A stretch of 43,192 bases of DNA from the NCBI GenBank assembly GCA_013002175.1, contig JABDKP010000146.1, positions 1 through 43,192 of the forward strand, given 5' to 3'. This document shows, in pieces, positions 7,954 to 15,506 of this stretch. The translations under genes were made by a program, and so were the position numbers. Position 1 is the stretch's first letter, and each line of letters opens with the position of its first letter. The notes beneath the pieces were generated by a model. The model saw nothing but the letters and a program-made list of their open reading frames with translations, was not told the origin of the DNA and made no database searches. Source of the stretch: Ilumatobacter sp. (GTDB taxonomy: Bacteria > Actinomycetota > Acidimicrobiia > Acidimicrobiales > Ilumatobacteraceae).

Positions 7954-7972
7954 GCCGGGGGTGACACCCGGC
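7954..7972. promoter_or_regulatory. candidate operator between cyclase and ABC exporter genes
   Basis: GCCGG-G-GGTG-A-CACC-CGGC forms a palindrome with one bulged base (inner 11 bases GGGTGACACCC are perfect). It covers the expected -35 zone of the cyclase promoter and lies 31 bases upstream of the likely -10 of the ABC gene, so a bound protein could control both divergent units. Confidence 0.35.
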
Positions 7973-8002
7973 GCACCACCAGCGCGCCCGGCCGCCAGCG
8001 TG

Positions 8003-8008
8003 CAAACT
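8003..8008 (+). promoter_or_regulatory. possible -10 (CAAACT) for ABC ATPase gene
   Basis: CAAACT ends 7 bases before the ATG at 8016. The spacing matches the other leaderless genes, but the first base departs from TAnnnT. Confidence 0.3.
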
Positions 8009-8015
8009 TGTCAGC

Positions 8016-8789
8016 ATGAACGTCACGACTCACCCTGCGGGTCCTCCGACAGCCGGCGGCGACAGCGTCCCGGCCGCCGGTGCGATCGATGCGTGCAAGT
8101 ACTACGGCGTCGGCGATGCGCAGGTGCGGGCGCTCGACGGCGTCACCGTCGCCTTCGAGACCGGCCGGTTCACGGCCATCATGGGCCCGTCCGGGTCGGG
8201 CAAGTCGACCCTGCTGCACTGCCTCGCCGGCCTCGACACCCTCACGTCCGGCGCCACCTACATCGGCGGCACCTACCTCGCCTCGCTGAGCGACCGTGAG
8301 CTCACCGAGCTGCGCCGGACCGACGTCGGCTTCGTCTTCCAGGCGTTCAACCTCATCCCCACCCTCACGGCCGACGAGAACATCCGGCTGCCGATGATGC
8401 TCGGCGGCGAGACCGGTGACCTCGCCTGGATCGACCACGTGATCGGCACGGTCGGCCTGGCCGACCGCCTGAAGCACCGCCCCAGCGAATTGTCGGGCGG
8501 CCAGCAGCAGCGAGTCGCGGTGGCGCGGGCACTCGCCTCGCAACCGAAGATCATCTTCGCCGACGAGCCGACCGGCAACCTCGACTCCACGACCGGCACG
8601 GAGATCCTGACGTTCATGGGCGATGCCGTGCGCGAGTTCGGCCAGACGATCGTGATGGTCACCCACGACCCGGTCGCCGCGGCGAACGCCGATCGCGTCG
8701 TGTTCGTCGGGGACGGAAAGATCGTCGGGGAGATGTCGGACCCGACACCGGACTCGATCCTCGACCACCTGAAGCAGTACGGCGTCTGA
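8016..8789 (+). CDS. ABC transporter ATP-binding protein, MacB/LolD type
   Basis: A 257-residue ATPase subunit. Walker A is GPSGSGKS (57-64), the signature is LSGGQQQR (159-166), and Walker B is IIFADEP (179-185), followed by the D-loop TGNLD and the switch His in VMVTHD. The QQQR signature and FVFQAFNLIPTLTADENIRLP place it in the MacB/LolD/FtsE branch that powers FtsX-like permeases rather than solute importers. It is one base from the permease gene (TGA-C-ATG), so the pair forms one exporter or mechanotransmission complex at the membrane. Confidence 0.95.
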   Translation: MNVTTHPAGPPTAGGDSVPAAGAIDACKYYGVGDAQVRALDGVTVAFETGRFTAIMGPSGSGKSTLLHCLAGLDTLTSGATYIGGTYLASLSDRELTELRRTDVGFVFQAFNLIPTLTADENIRLPMMLGGETGDLAWIDHVIGTVGLADRLKHRPSELSGGQQQRVAVARALASQPKIIFADEPTGNLDSTTGTEILTFMGDAVREFGQTIVMVTHDPVAAANADRVVFVGDGKIVGEMSDPTPDSILDHLKQYGV

Positions 8790-8790
8790 C

Positions 8791-11337
8791 ATGAGCTCCG
8801 GTTCGACCGTGCTGCTGGCACGCAAGAGCATCCGCTCCCGCCTCGGGCGCACGATCGCCATCGCCGTCGCAGTGATGGCCGGCGTCTCGTTCGTCGTCGG
8901 GTCGTTCGTCCTCGCCGACAGCCTGCGGGCGGTCTTCGACGACCTGTTCGCCGAGCTCAGCGAAGACGTCGACCTCGAGGTGCGCACCGCCCAGGAGTTC
9001 GACGGAGACAGCGCCCGCGAGCCGATCGACGTCGGACTCGCCGACGAACTACGCGCCGTCGACGGGGTGGCGGTCGTCGAGCCGACACTCACGCGGTATG
9101 CCCAGCTCGTCGACGCCGACGGCGAAGCGGTCACGCCGCAGGGCGGCCCCACGCTCGGCGTCTCGTGGGCCGGTGACAATGGGTTGCAGGGCGTGACGAT
9201 CAAAGAGGGGGCGCCACCGCAGGGCCCTGGCGAACTGGCGATCGACAAGGCGACCGCAAAGCGGGAGAAGCTCGCGGTCGGCGACACGGTGACGTACCTC
9301 ACCGACACCGGCTCGCACCAGGGAACGATCTCCGCGCTGATCGGCCTCGGATCCGGTGACAGCTTCGGCGGTGCCGCGCTCGTGGCGCTCGACGTCGACA
9401 CCGCCCTCGACCGGTTCGGTGCCGGTACGAAGGCCGACGCACTCGACATCGCCGTGGCCGACGGTGCCGACGTCGTCACCGTGCAGCGGGCGATCGAGGC
9501 GATGCTCCCGGCGCGGACCGAAGTGATCACCGGTGAACAGCTCGCTGCGGAACAGGCCGATGACGTCAACCAGTTCGTGGATCAGTTCGGCATCGGCCTG
9601 CTGGTGTTCGCGTTCATCACCGCGTTCGTCAGCGCGTTCATCATCAACAACGTGTTCCAGATCACGATTGGGCAGCGGCTGCGGGAACTCGCGCTGCTCC
9701 GCGCCGTCGGCGCGTCGGGCAGACAGGTCCGGCGGATGATCACGGTCGAGGCGCTGATCCTCGGCATCATCGCCACGCTGCTCGGAATCCTCGGCGGCGT
9801 GCTGGTGGCGAGGTTGCTCGTCGCCGGCTTCAACGCGGCGGGTGCCGGGTTCCCGTCACCGCAGACGATCATCGCGGCCCGCACCTACGTGATGGCGGCG
9901 ATCGTCGGGATCGGGATCACGATGCTGTCCGTCGTGGTGCCGGCCCGCCGCGCATCGCAGATCCCCCCGGTCGCGGCGATGCGACCCGAGCTCGGTTTCA
10001 CCGCGCTGCGCACCAAACGACTCGTGATCGGCACGATCATCACAACAATCGGGGCGATGTTGTTCGTCATCGGGCTGTTCCTCCGACCCGGCGGCACGCT
10101 CGGTCTGATCGTGCTCGCCGGGGGCGGCGGCCTGGTGCTGTTCGTCGGCGTCGCCAGCGTGTCGTCGACGATCGCCACCCCCGTGACGCGAGCCATCGGC
10201 TGGCCGGTCGAGCAGCTGTTCAGGACGCCGGGGGCGCTGGCGCGCCAGAACGTGGCGCGGTCGCCCCGGCGGACGTCGTCGAGCGCCGCCGCACTGATGA
10301 TCGGTGTCGCCCTGGTCAGCGCGGCCGCGGTGTTCGCATCGTCGCTGCGGGCGACGTTCGTCGACACGTTGGAGAATGCCGTCACCGCGGACTACATCGT
10401 CACCGACGACAGCTTCCAGGGCCTCTCCCCGATCGTCGCGGAGACCCTCGCGGCCGTGCCCGAGCTGCAAGCGGTGACGCCGGTCCGCGGCATTGCCGCC
10501 CAGGTCGACGGCGACACGAAGGCGTTCGGGGCGATCAACGCCGACGCGTTCGAGAAGCTGGTCAACCCCGATCTACGGTCGGGCCGGATCGCCGGTCTCG
10601 GCCTCGGCGAGGCGCTGATCGGGGTCGACCCGGCGAAGGACCTCGACCTCACGGTCGGCGACAGCTTCGACGTCACCTACCAGAACGGCGTGTCCGGCCA
10701 GCTGACGGTCGCGGGCATCTACGGCGACGCGACGTTCGGCAACTGGCTGATCGGGCTCGACACGCTCGAGTCGGTCAGTGATGCGCCGGCGCGGGACTTC
10801 TTCATCATCGGCAAGCTCGCCGACGACGTCGATGCCCAACGCGGCGACGTGGCGGTGAACGCGGCGATGGAGCCCTTCCCGCAGGCGAACGTGCAGACGA
10901 ATGCCGAGTTCCGCACGTCGCAGGAAGCGCAGATCAACCAGCTCCTGATCATCATCTCGATGCTGCTGTTCTTCGCGATCGCGATCGCCGTGCTCGGCAT
11001 CTCGATCACGCTCGCGCTCGGTGTCTTCGAGCGCACCCGTGAGATCGGTCTGCTGCGCGCCGTCGGGATGAGCCGCCGCCAGACCCGCCGATCGGTGCGG
11101 TGGGAAGCGGTGATCGTGTCGATGTTCGGGGCGGTGGTCGGCGTCGTGCTCGGCACGTTCCTCGGTGTCGTGTTGTCGTTGGCCGTCCCCGACGACGTGA
11201 TCTCGAAACTCGCCTTCAGCCCGCTCATCATCGTGCTGATCCTGATCGGGGCAGTGGTCGCCGGGCTGATCGCGGCGGTCTACCCGTCGCTGAAGGCGAG
11301 CAACATGGACGTCCTGGAAGCGATTGCGACCGAGTAG
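8791..11337 (+). CDS. FtsX/MacB-like ABC transporter permease
   Basis: An 848-residue membrane protein. An N-terminal membrane segment (about 18-40) is followed by a large extracytoplasmic MacB-type periplasmic core, then an FtsX unit with about three helices (LALLRAVGASGRQVRRMITVEALILG). A second extracytoplasmic domain follows, and a C-terminal FtsX unit (IGLLRAVGMSRRQTRRSVRWEAVIVS) closes the protein. The duplicated layout is typical of Gram-positive and actinobacterial members, which use ATP to drive movements of lipids, peptides or envelope proteins rather than classical transport. The cargo is unknown. Its partner ATPase is immediately upstream. Confidence 0.93.
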   Translation: MSSGSTVLLARKSIRSRLGRTIAIAVAVMAGVSFVVGSFVLADSLRAVFDDLFAELSEDVDLEVRTAQEFDGDSAREPIDVGLADELRAVDGVAVVEPTLTRYAQLVDADGEAVTPQGGPTLGVSWAGDNGLQGVTIKEGAPPQGPGELAIDKATAKREKLAVGDTVTYLTDTGSHQGTISALIGLGSGDSFGGAALVALDVDTALDRFGAGTKADALDIAVADGADVVTVQRAIEAMLPARTEVITGEQLAAEQADDVNQFVDQFGIGLLVFAFITAFVSAFIINNVFQITIGQRLRELALLRAVGASGRQVRRMITVEALILGIIATLLGILGGVLVARLLVAGFNAAGAGFPSPQTIIAARTYVMAAIVGIGITMLSVVVPARRASQIPPVAAMRPELGFTALRTKRLVIGTIITTIGAMLFVIGLFLRPGGTLGLIVLAGGGGLVLFVGVASVSSTIATPVTRAIGWPVEQLFRTPGALARQNVARSPRRTSSSAAALMIGVALVSAAAVFASSLRATFVDTLENAVTADYIVTDDSFQGLSPIVAETLAAVPELQAVTPVRGIAAQVDGDTKAFGAINADAFEKLVNPDLRSGRIAGLGLGEALIGVDPAKDLDLTVGDSFDVTYQNGVSGQLTVAGIYGDATFGNWLIGLDTLESVSDAPARDFFIIGKLADDVDAQRGDVAVNAAMEPFPQANVQTNAEFRTSQEAQINQLLIIISMLLFFAIAIAVLGISITLALGVFERTREIGLLRAVGMSRRQTRRSVRWEAVIVSMFGAVVGVVLGTFLGVVLSLAVPDDVISKLAFSPLIIVLILIGAVVAGLIAAVYPSLKASNMDVLEAIATE

Positions 11338-11363
11338 GACGACCGAGGAGGACGACCGAGGAG
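11338..11363 (+). repeat. 13-bp tandem duplication carrying a Shine-Dalgarno
   Basis: GACGACCGAGGAG occurs twice head to tail, and a related CGACCGAGTAG directly precedes it at the stop of the permease gene. The second GAGGAG is 6 bases before the ATG at 11370, so it is the likely ribosome-binding site. Confidence 0.7.
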
Positions 11364-11369
11364 AACGAC

Positions 11370-11771
11370 ATGGCGCTCGACATCAACCGGCTCGACGACG
11401 ACGTCGTCACCTTCCTCACCGAGCGGCACCTGGCCACGCTGACGACGCTGCGAGCAGACGGCTCGCCTCACGTGGTGGCGGTCGGGTTCAGCTACGACGT
11501 CGACGCGTGCATCGCCCGGGTGATCACCTGGGCGACGTCCCAGAAAGCGGTCAACGCGGGCCGGATGGAGGCGGCCGGCCAGCGCGCCGCGGTCTGCCAG
11601 GTCGACGGCGGGCGCTGGCTCAGCCTCGAAGGCCCCGTGCGGCTCGTCACCGACGCGCAGCAGGTCCAGCCGGGCATCGACGGCTACGCCGCCCGTTACC
11701 GGCAGCCGCAGCAGCGGCCGGACCGCGCCGTCGTCGAGATCGACGTCGACCGCATCCTCGGACGCGGTTGA
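11370..11771 (+). CDS. PPOX-class F420-dependent enzyme
   Basis: A 133-residue split-barrel protein. It has the common actinobacterial F420-type pattern: HLATLTTLRADGSPHVVAVGFSYD, then ARVITWATSQKAVNAGRMEAAGQRAAVCQVDGGRWLSLEGPVRLV and a C-terminal RPDRAVVEIDVDRILGRG. The family includes F420-dependent reductases of unknown substrate. The start has GAGGAG 6 bases upstream. It lies 32 bases after the permease gene on the same strand and may be in its transcript, though no functional link is obvious. The Nei-like gene converges on it with only 7 bases between stops. Confidence 0.88.
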   Translation: MALDINRLDDDVVTFLTERHLATLTTLRADGSPHVVAVGFSYDVDACIARVITWATSQKAVNAGRMEAAGQRAAVCQVDGGRWLSLEGPVRLVTDAQQVQPGIDGYAARYRQPQQRPDRAVVEIDVDRILGRG

Positions 11772-11778
11772 ATCGGGG

Positions 11779-12666
11779 TCAACCGACGTCGCGGTTCCAC
11801 GGCAGGTCGGCCAGGAACGCCTGCGCCGCCGGATGCGGGTCCATCGCTGTGCTCGCACCGACGTCCCGGTCCTGCGGTGCCAGATGGTGCTGGCAGCCGG
11901 GGCACCAGTACAGCACCCGGCGATGCGGGCCCATCGGCCGGCAGTCGACGGTCTCGCCGCACCGCTGGCAGCGCTGTCCGTTGCGGCCGTACACGGCATG
12001 GCCCGCCTTGTGATCGTGCACGGTCACCGGTCGCTCGTGATGCATGTTGGCGCGCACCATCGTGGTCGCCGTGTTGACGATGCCGATCGCGTCGCGCTCG
12101 GTCAACGAGTCGGCCCGGGCGAACGGACTGAGCCCCCGCGCCCACAGCACCTCGCAGCGCACGACGTTGCCGACGCCGCACATCACCCGCTGATCGAGCA
12201 GCACGTCGGCGAGCCGCGCCGCGCCGTCCGGGTACGACAGCAGCAGGTTGACGACGAGGCCGAGGTCGGTACCCGCTGAACTCAGGTTCGGCCCGATCCG
12301 CCCCATGCCCGGGTGACGTCGGGGGTCGGGGATCCGGTACGTCTCGGCGAGCGCGGCGTTGAAGCACACGGCGACCCAGTCGGTGACTTCGATCGAGACG
12401 CGCATCTGGTCGTACGGATTGCGCCACGTCTCACCATGGCGGTACACGTGCCACGAACCGGACCATCGCAGATTCGTGTGCAGGACGAGATTGTCGTCCC
12501 AGACCAGCTCGACGTGCCGGCCGTGGCTCTCCACCCGCTCGAGCGTCCTGCCGGCTTGCGGTGACGGGCCGACCAGGCACGTCGCATCGAAGCGGACCAG
12601 TTGCCTGCCGGCGAGCGCGGTTCGCAACGCACTGGCAGCCCGATGAGTCGTGTCGCCGTCCGGCAT
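11779..12666 (-). CDS. Fpg/Nei-family DNA glycosylase with altered catalytic residues
   Basis: A 295-residue base-excision-repair protein of the Nei/Fpg family, closest in look to actinobacterial Nei2. It begins MPDGDTTHRA, keeping the Pro that becomes the N-terminal nucleophile. The helix-two-turn-helix has LLDQRVMCGVGNVVRCEVLWARG (157-178), and the C-terminal zinc finger uses C233, C236, C255 and C258 with the arginines of HRRVLYWCPGC. Two positions differ from the family: the usual Glu3 is Asp, and the usual beta-strand Lys (GKH) is Arg50 (SHGRH). Both were confirmed at codon level. The protein could be active with shifted chemistry or be a lesion sensor. Confidence 0.85.
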   Translation of the reverse strand: MPDGDTTHRAASALRTALAGRQLVRFDATCLVGPSPQAGRTLERVESHGRHVELVWDDNLVLHTNLRWSGSWHVYRHGETWRNPYDQMRVSIEVTDWVAVCFNAALAETYRIPDPRRHPGMGRIGPNLSSAGTDLGLVVNLLLSYPDGAARLADVLLDQRVMCGVGNVVRCEVLWARGLSPFARADSLTERDAIGIVNTATTMVRANMHHERPVTVHDHKAGHAVYGRNGQRCQRCGETVDCRPMGPHRRVLYWCPGCQHHLAPQDRDVGASTAMDPHPAAQAFLADLPWNRDVG

Positions 12667-12675
12667 CTGCGGCTC

Positions 12676-12681
12676 AGAGTA
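12676..12681 (-). promoter_or_regulatory. candidate -10 (TACTCT) for Nei-like gene
   Basis: TACTCT ends 9 bases before the ATG at 12666, giving a leader of about 2-3 bases at most. Nothing else is seen in 12667-12729. Confidence 0.4.
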
Positions 12682-12729
12682 CGCGATCGCCCGAACGCGC
12701 CGTGGGCAATCCGCCAGATTCTCCCGGGG

Positions 12730-13281
12730 TCAGGGCAGCTTGCCGACGTGCGCCAGCGCGAGTCGGATCAAGCGGTCGTGACCGCTCGTCATCTCCAGCA
12801 CGACGTCGTCGCTGACCGCCTCCTGCGGTGTGAACCATGTCAGGTCCAACGCCTCCTGGGTGGGCTCGCACTCGCCGTCGACCGGCACGACGTAGGCGAG
12901 GCTGACGGCGTGGTGGCGAGGGTCGTAGAACCCCGAGATCTCAGGGTCCGGGAAGTACTCGGCGATCGTGAACGGGGTGGGGTTGGCGGGCACCCGCGGC
13001 AACGCCATCGGCCCGAGATCCTTCTCGCAGTGCCGCATCAGTGCCTCGCGGACCCGCTCGCCGTACAGCACCCGGCCGGTCACCACCATCCGGCTGATCG
13101 AGCGATCGGCACCCTGCCGCAGCAGCATCCCGACCTCCTCGACGTTGCCGAGGCCGTCGACCCGGACCGGGACTGCGTCGACATACACGAGCGGCATGTT
13201 CGCCCGGAAGATCTCCAACTGGTCGGACGACAGCCAGCCGGTCTCGGTCTGGGTGTCGGAGGAGCTGTCGATGTCGGTCAC
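12730..13281 (-). CDS. DUF4916 (Nudix-like) protein
   Basis: A protein of about 183 residues resembling actinobacterial DUF4916. Recognisable segments are TGWLSSDQLEIFRANMPLVYVDAVPVRVD near the N-terminus, then VEEVGMLLRQGADRSISRMVVTGRVLYGERVREALMRHCEKDLG, a Nudix-like fold in which GRVLYGERVREALMRHCEKDLG takes the place of the Nudix box. The catalytic REUxEE glutamates are not preserved as such, so hydrolase activity is uncertain. C-terminal YDPRHHAVSLAYVVPVDGE follows. I chose GTG 13281 because similarity begins just after it. ATG 13356 is an alternative that would add a low-complexity segment. It is divergent from the methyltransferase gene. Confidence 0.78.
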   Translation of the reverse strand: MTDIDSSSDTQTETGWLSSDQLEIFRANMPLVYVDAVPVRVDGLGNVEEVGMLLRQGADRSISRMVVTGRVLYGERVREALMRHCEKDLGPMALPRVPANPTPFTIAEYFPDPEISGFYDPRHHAVSLAYVVPVDGECEPTQEALDLTWFTPQEAVSDDVVLEMTSGHDRLIRLALAHVGKLP

Positions 13282-13362
13282 GACCCACCATGTTCGCAGG
13301 TACGCGGCCGCCGACGGAGGACCTCGAGCGCCGTCGCCCGCACCAGCTGCCAACATGTTCGG

Positions 13363-13923
13363 GTGGAACAGGACCGCACCCGCTGGGATCTCCGGTACAC
13401 CGGCCGGGCGCCTGCGAGTTCGACACCCCCCGAGGTCCTCGTCGCCGCTCCGCATCTGGTCGAACACGTGCCGACGAGCGGCCGGGCCCTCGACCTCGCC
13501 TGCGGGACCGGAGCGCAATCGCTGTGGCTCGCCGAACGCGGGCTCGACGTCGTCGCGCTCGACGTGTCGCCCGCCGCGATCGACCTGCTGTCGCAGGCGG
13601 CCGACACGGCCGGACTCGACATCGACGCGCGGGTGCACGACACCGACTGCGGCCTGCCGGCCGACCTCGACGACCTCGACGTGATCGTGTGCCAGCGGTT
13701 CCGCAGCGTCGACCTCTACGGGCAACTCGTCAGCCGGCTCGCGGAGGGCGGTGTCCTGCTGCTGACCGTCCTGTCAGCGGTGGGGTCCGAAGGTGGTCGC
13801 TTCCACGCCGCGGCCGGCGAGCTGATCGATGCCTTCGGGCGTCATGACGTCGTGCATCACGCCGAGGGCGACGGTCTCGCGTCGATCGCCGTGCGCCGGG
13901 CGAACGCCCGCGGCGTCAGCTGA
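13363..13923 (+). CDS. class I SAM-dependent methyltransferase
   Basis: A 186-residue methyltransferase. Motif I is RALDLACGTGAQSLWLAERG (about 41-60), motif II is VVALDVSPAAIDLL, and motif IV is LDVIVCQRF, where the usual DxVxxxxxL is recognisable. The overall form matches the TehB/Methyltransf_25 group acting on small molecules, including tellurite, thiols or biotin precursors. The substrate is unknown. The GTG start has CAACAT 6 bases upstream, fitting the leaderless pattern loosely. The 3' end overlaps the convergent hydrolase gene by 8 bases. Confidence 0.85.
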   Translation: MEQDRTRWDLRYTGRAPASSTPPEVLVAAPHLVEHVPTSGRALDLACGTGAQSLWLAERGLDVVALDVSPAAIDLLSQAADTAGLDIDARVHDTDCGLPADLDDLDVIVCQRFRSVDLYGQLVSRLAEGGVLLLTVLSAVGSEGGRFHAAAGELIDAFGRHDVVHHAEGDGLASIAVRRANARGVS

Positions 13924-14821
13924 CCGCGCCGAGCAGCACGTCACGCAGCGGCTCGGGGCCGACCGGTCCCGCCACGGTCGTCGTGAGGAACTCGTGCAGT
14001 ACGTCCGTGAAACGCTCCGGGTCCTCGACGTGCGGGAAGTGCCCGAGACCCTCCATGATCTCGAGGCTGCTCGATTCGATCAGGTCGTGAGCACGCCGGC
14101 CGTGTTCGACGGGGATGATCGCGTCCTGGTCGCCCCACACGATCAACGTCGGGACGCGCGCCGCGAGGTACAGCCGATCACGGGCGTCGACCGTCTGCCC
14201 GCCCGGCTCGATCACGCCGCGCATCGTGCGGACGAAGGCGCCGCGATTGGGCGCGCCCGCCAGCGAGCTGTAGGCGCGCCACATCTCACCCAACCGAGCG
14301 GAGCGCACGCCCCGCCGCCCGAAGAAGCGGCCGACCGACGTGCCGACGTCGACCATCGGTTTCGGGAACCCGAACGGCATCACGAACTCGAACCCGGGCA
14401 GCGACAACATCCGCAGCAGCCAGCTGACCTCGCGTCCCAGCCCGCCACTGCCGACCAGGACGAGCCGATCGACGAGGTGGGGATGCTGGTAGCCGAGCTG
14501 CATCGCCACGCCGCCGCCGAAGGAGTGGCCGACGATCGTGACGCTCGGGACGTCGAGCACCGCCAGGAAGTCCCGCAGGCCGCTCGCGAACGCGCCGAGC
14601 GAGTAGTCGCCGAGCGGCTTCGCCGACTCGCCGTGCCCGAGCAGGTCGGGGGCGATCACATCGTGGGACTCGCCCAGCGCCGGCATCACCGCGTCCCACG
14701 TCTTGGAGCTCCCGGCCAGCCCGTGAATCAGCAGCACGGCTTCGCCGTTGCCCTCGCCGACGCGCCGATATCGCACGTCGTGGCCGTGGATCGAGACATG
14801 TCGAAGAGGTGCCCGCTTCAC
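13916..14821 (-). CDS. alpha/beta hydrolase
   Basis: A 301-residue alpha/beta-fold hydrolase. It shows the oxyanion segment VLLIHGLAGSSKTWD, the nucleophile elbow VGHSFGGGVAMQLGY (Ser at about 97), the acid in TLIVWGDQDAIIPVEH and the catalytic His in EGLGHFPHVEDPERF. The cap domain between (about 125-210) is Arg-rich. No signal peptide is present, so it is cytoplasmic. Substrate is unknown; esterase, C-C hydrolase and lipase-like roles are all open. The start is GTG at 14821 with GATACT 6 bases upstream. Longer ORF versions reach into the sigma-factor promoter region and lack support. Confidence 0.88.
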   Translation of the reverse strand: MKRAPLRHVSIHGHDVRYRRVGEGNGEAVLLIHGLAGSSKTWDAVMPALGESHDVIAPDLLGHGESAKPLGDYSLGAFASGLRDFLAVLDVPSVTIVGHSFGGGVAMQLGYQHPHLVDRLVLVGSGGLGREVSWLLRMLSLPGFEFVMPFGFPKPMVDVGTSVGRFFGRRGVRSARLGEMWRAYSSLAGAPNRGAFVRTMRGVIEPGGQTVDARDRLYLAARVPTLIVWGDQDAIIPVEHGRRAHDLIESSSLEIMEGLGHFPHVEDPERFTDVLHEFLTTTVAGPVGPEPLRDVLLGAVS

Positions 14822-14827
14822 CAGCCC

Positions 14828-14833
14828 AGTATC
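14828..14833 (-). promoter_or_regulatory. putative -10 (GATACT) for alpha/beta hydrolase
   Basis: GATACT ends 6 bases before the GTG at 14821, at leaderless spacing. The 14822-14978 divergent region also holds an imperfect GCAGC...GCTGC inverted repeat that I could not interpret. Confidence 0.4.
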
Positions 14834-14978
14834 GCTGCGCGTTCGCGTTCCACCTCCGTTCCGGACGATCGCGATGCGCTGAACTGTGAGCAGCCGACCC
14901 CTGTGGGTGGTCGCTGCAGACGGTCGGGCCGCGCGACGTGACGTGGAGGTCCCGCGATCCAGCGGGCATGATGTGCCC

Positions 14979-15506
14979 GTGACCCTCACCGGACCCGCGG
15001 CCGCGCGCCTGTACGACGACCACGTCGACGCGATCTACGGGTACATCGCCCGGCGGATCGGCCCGGACCTGGCCGTCGACGTGGTGGGCGACGTCTTCGA
15101 GCAGGCACTCAAGGCACACGAGCGGCGGCCCGCCAAGGGCACCGACCGAGGTTGGCTGATGGCGATCGCGACGGCGCTGTTGCGCCGGCACGGGACGACC
15201 GAGTGCGCCCGTCTGGAAACGTGGTCGACCGAGTCGGCCGATGCCCTCCACGGCGCGACCGACCCGCTGCTGGCGAACCCTGCGTCCGGCCGACCGACGG
15301 CAACGGCGATGGCCGCCGCAGCCGAACTCGACCCGGTCGACCGCGACCTGCTGTTCCTCACCGCATGGGAACACTGCTCGCCCGGTGAAGCCGGTGAGGC
15401 GACCGGCCTGGCTGCCGCCGTCGTCCGCAGCCGGCTCGGCAACATCCGCAAGGAACTCAAGCGGCTCGTCGCCCACCGACCGGCGGATCCGGAGCTCGAC
15501 GGATGA
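14979..15506 (+). CDS. ECF-type RNA polymerase sigma factor
   Basis: A 175-residue sigma-70 family factor with two domains. Region 2 spans about 10-65 (LYDDHVDAIYGYIARRIGPDLAVDVVGDVFEQAL then DRGWLMAIATALLRRH). Region 4 spans about 110-165 (LDPVDRDLLFLTAWEHCSPGEAGEATGL, then VVRSRLGNIRKELKRL as the recognition helix). The linker is Ala/Thr-rich. GTG 14979 is chosen because region 2 follows closely and CATGAT lies 6 bases upstream. The gene overlaps the next by ATGA, the usual arrangement for an ECF sigma and its membrane regulator. Confidence 0.87.
   Translation: MTLTGPAAARLYDDHVDAIYGYIARRIGPDLAVDVVGDVFEQALKAHERRPAKGTDRGWLMAIATALLRRHGTTECARLETWSTESADALHGATDPLLANPASGRPTATAMAAAAELDPVDRDLLFLTAWEHCSPGEAGEATGLAAAVVRSRLGNIRKELKRLVAHRPADPELDG

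Noticed and set aside
5521-8019. 832-codon open frame on the plus strand across the cyclase gene
   Set aside because: It is antisense to a protein with clear motifs, its composition is rich in Arg, His and Pro, and it has no family pattern. Long shadow frames are expected at this GC content.
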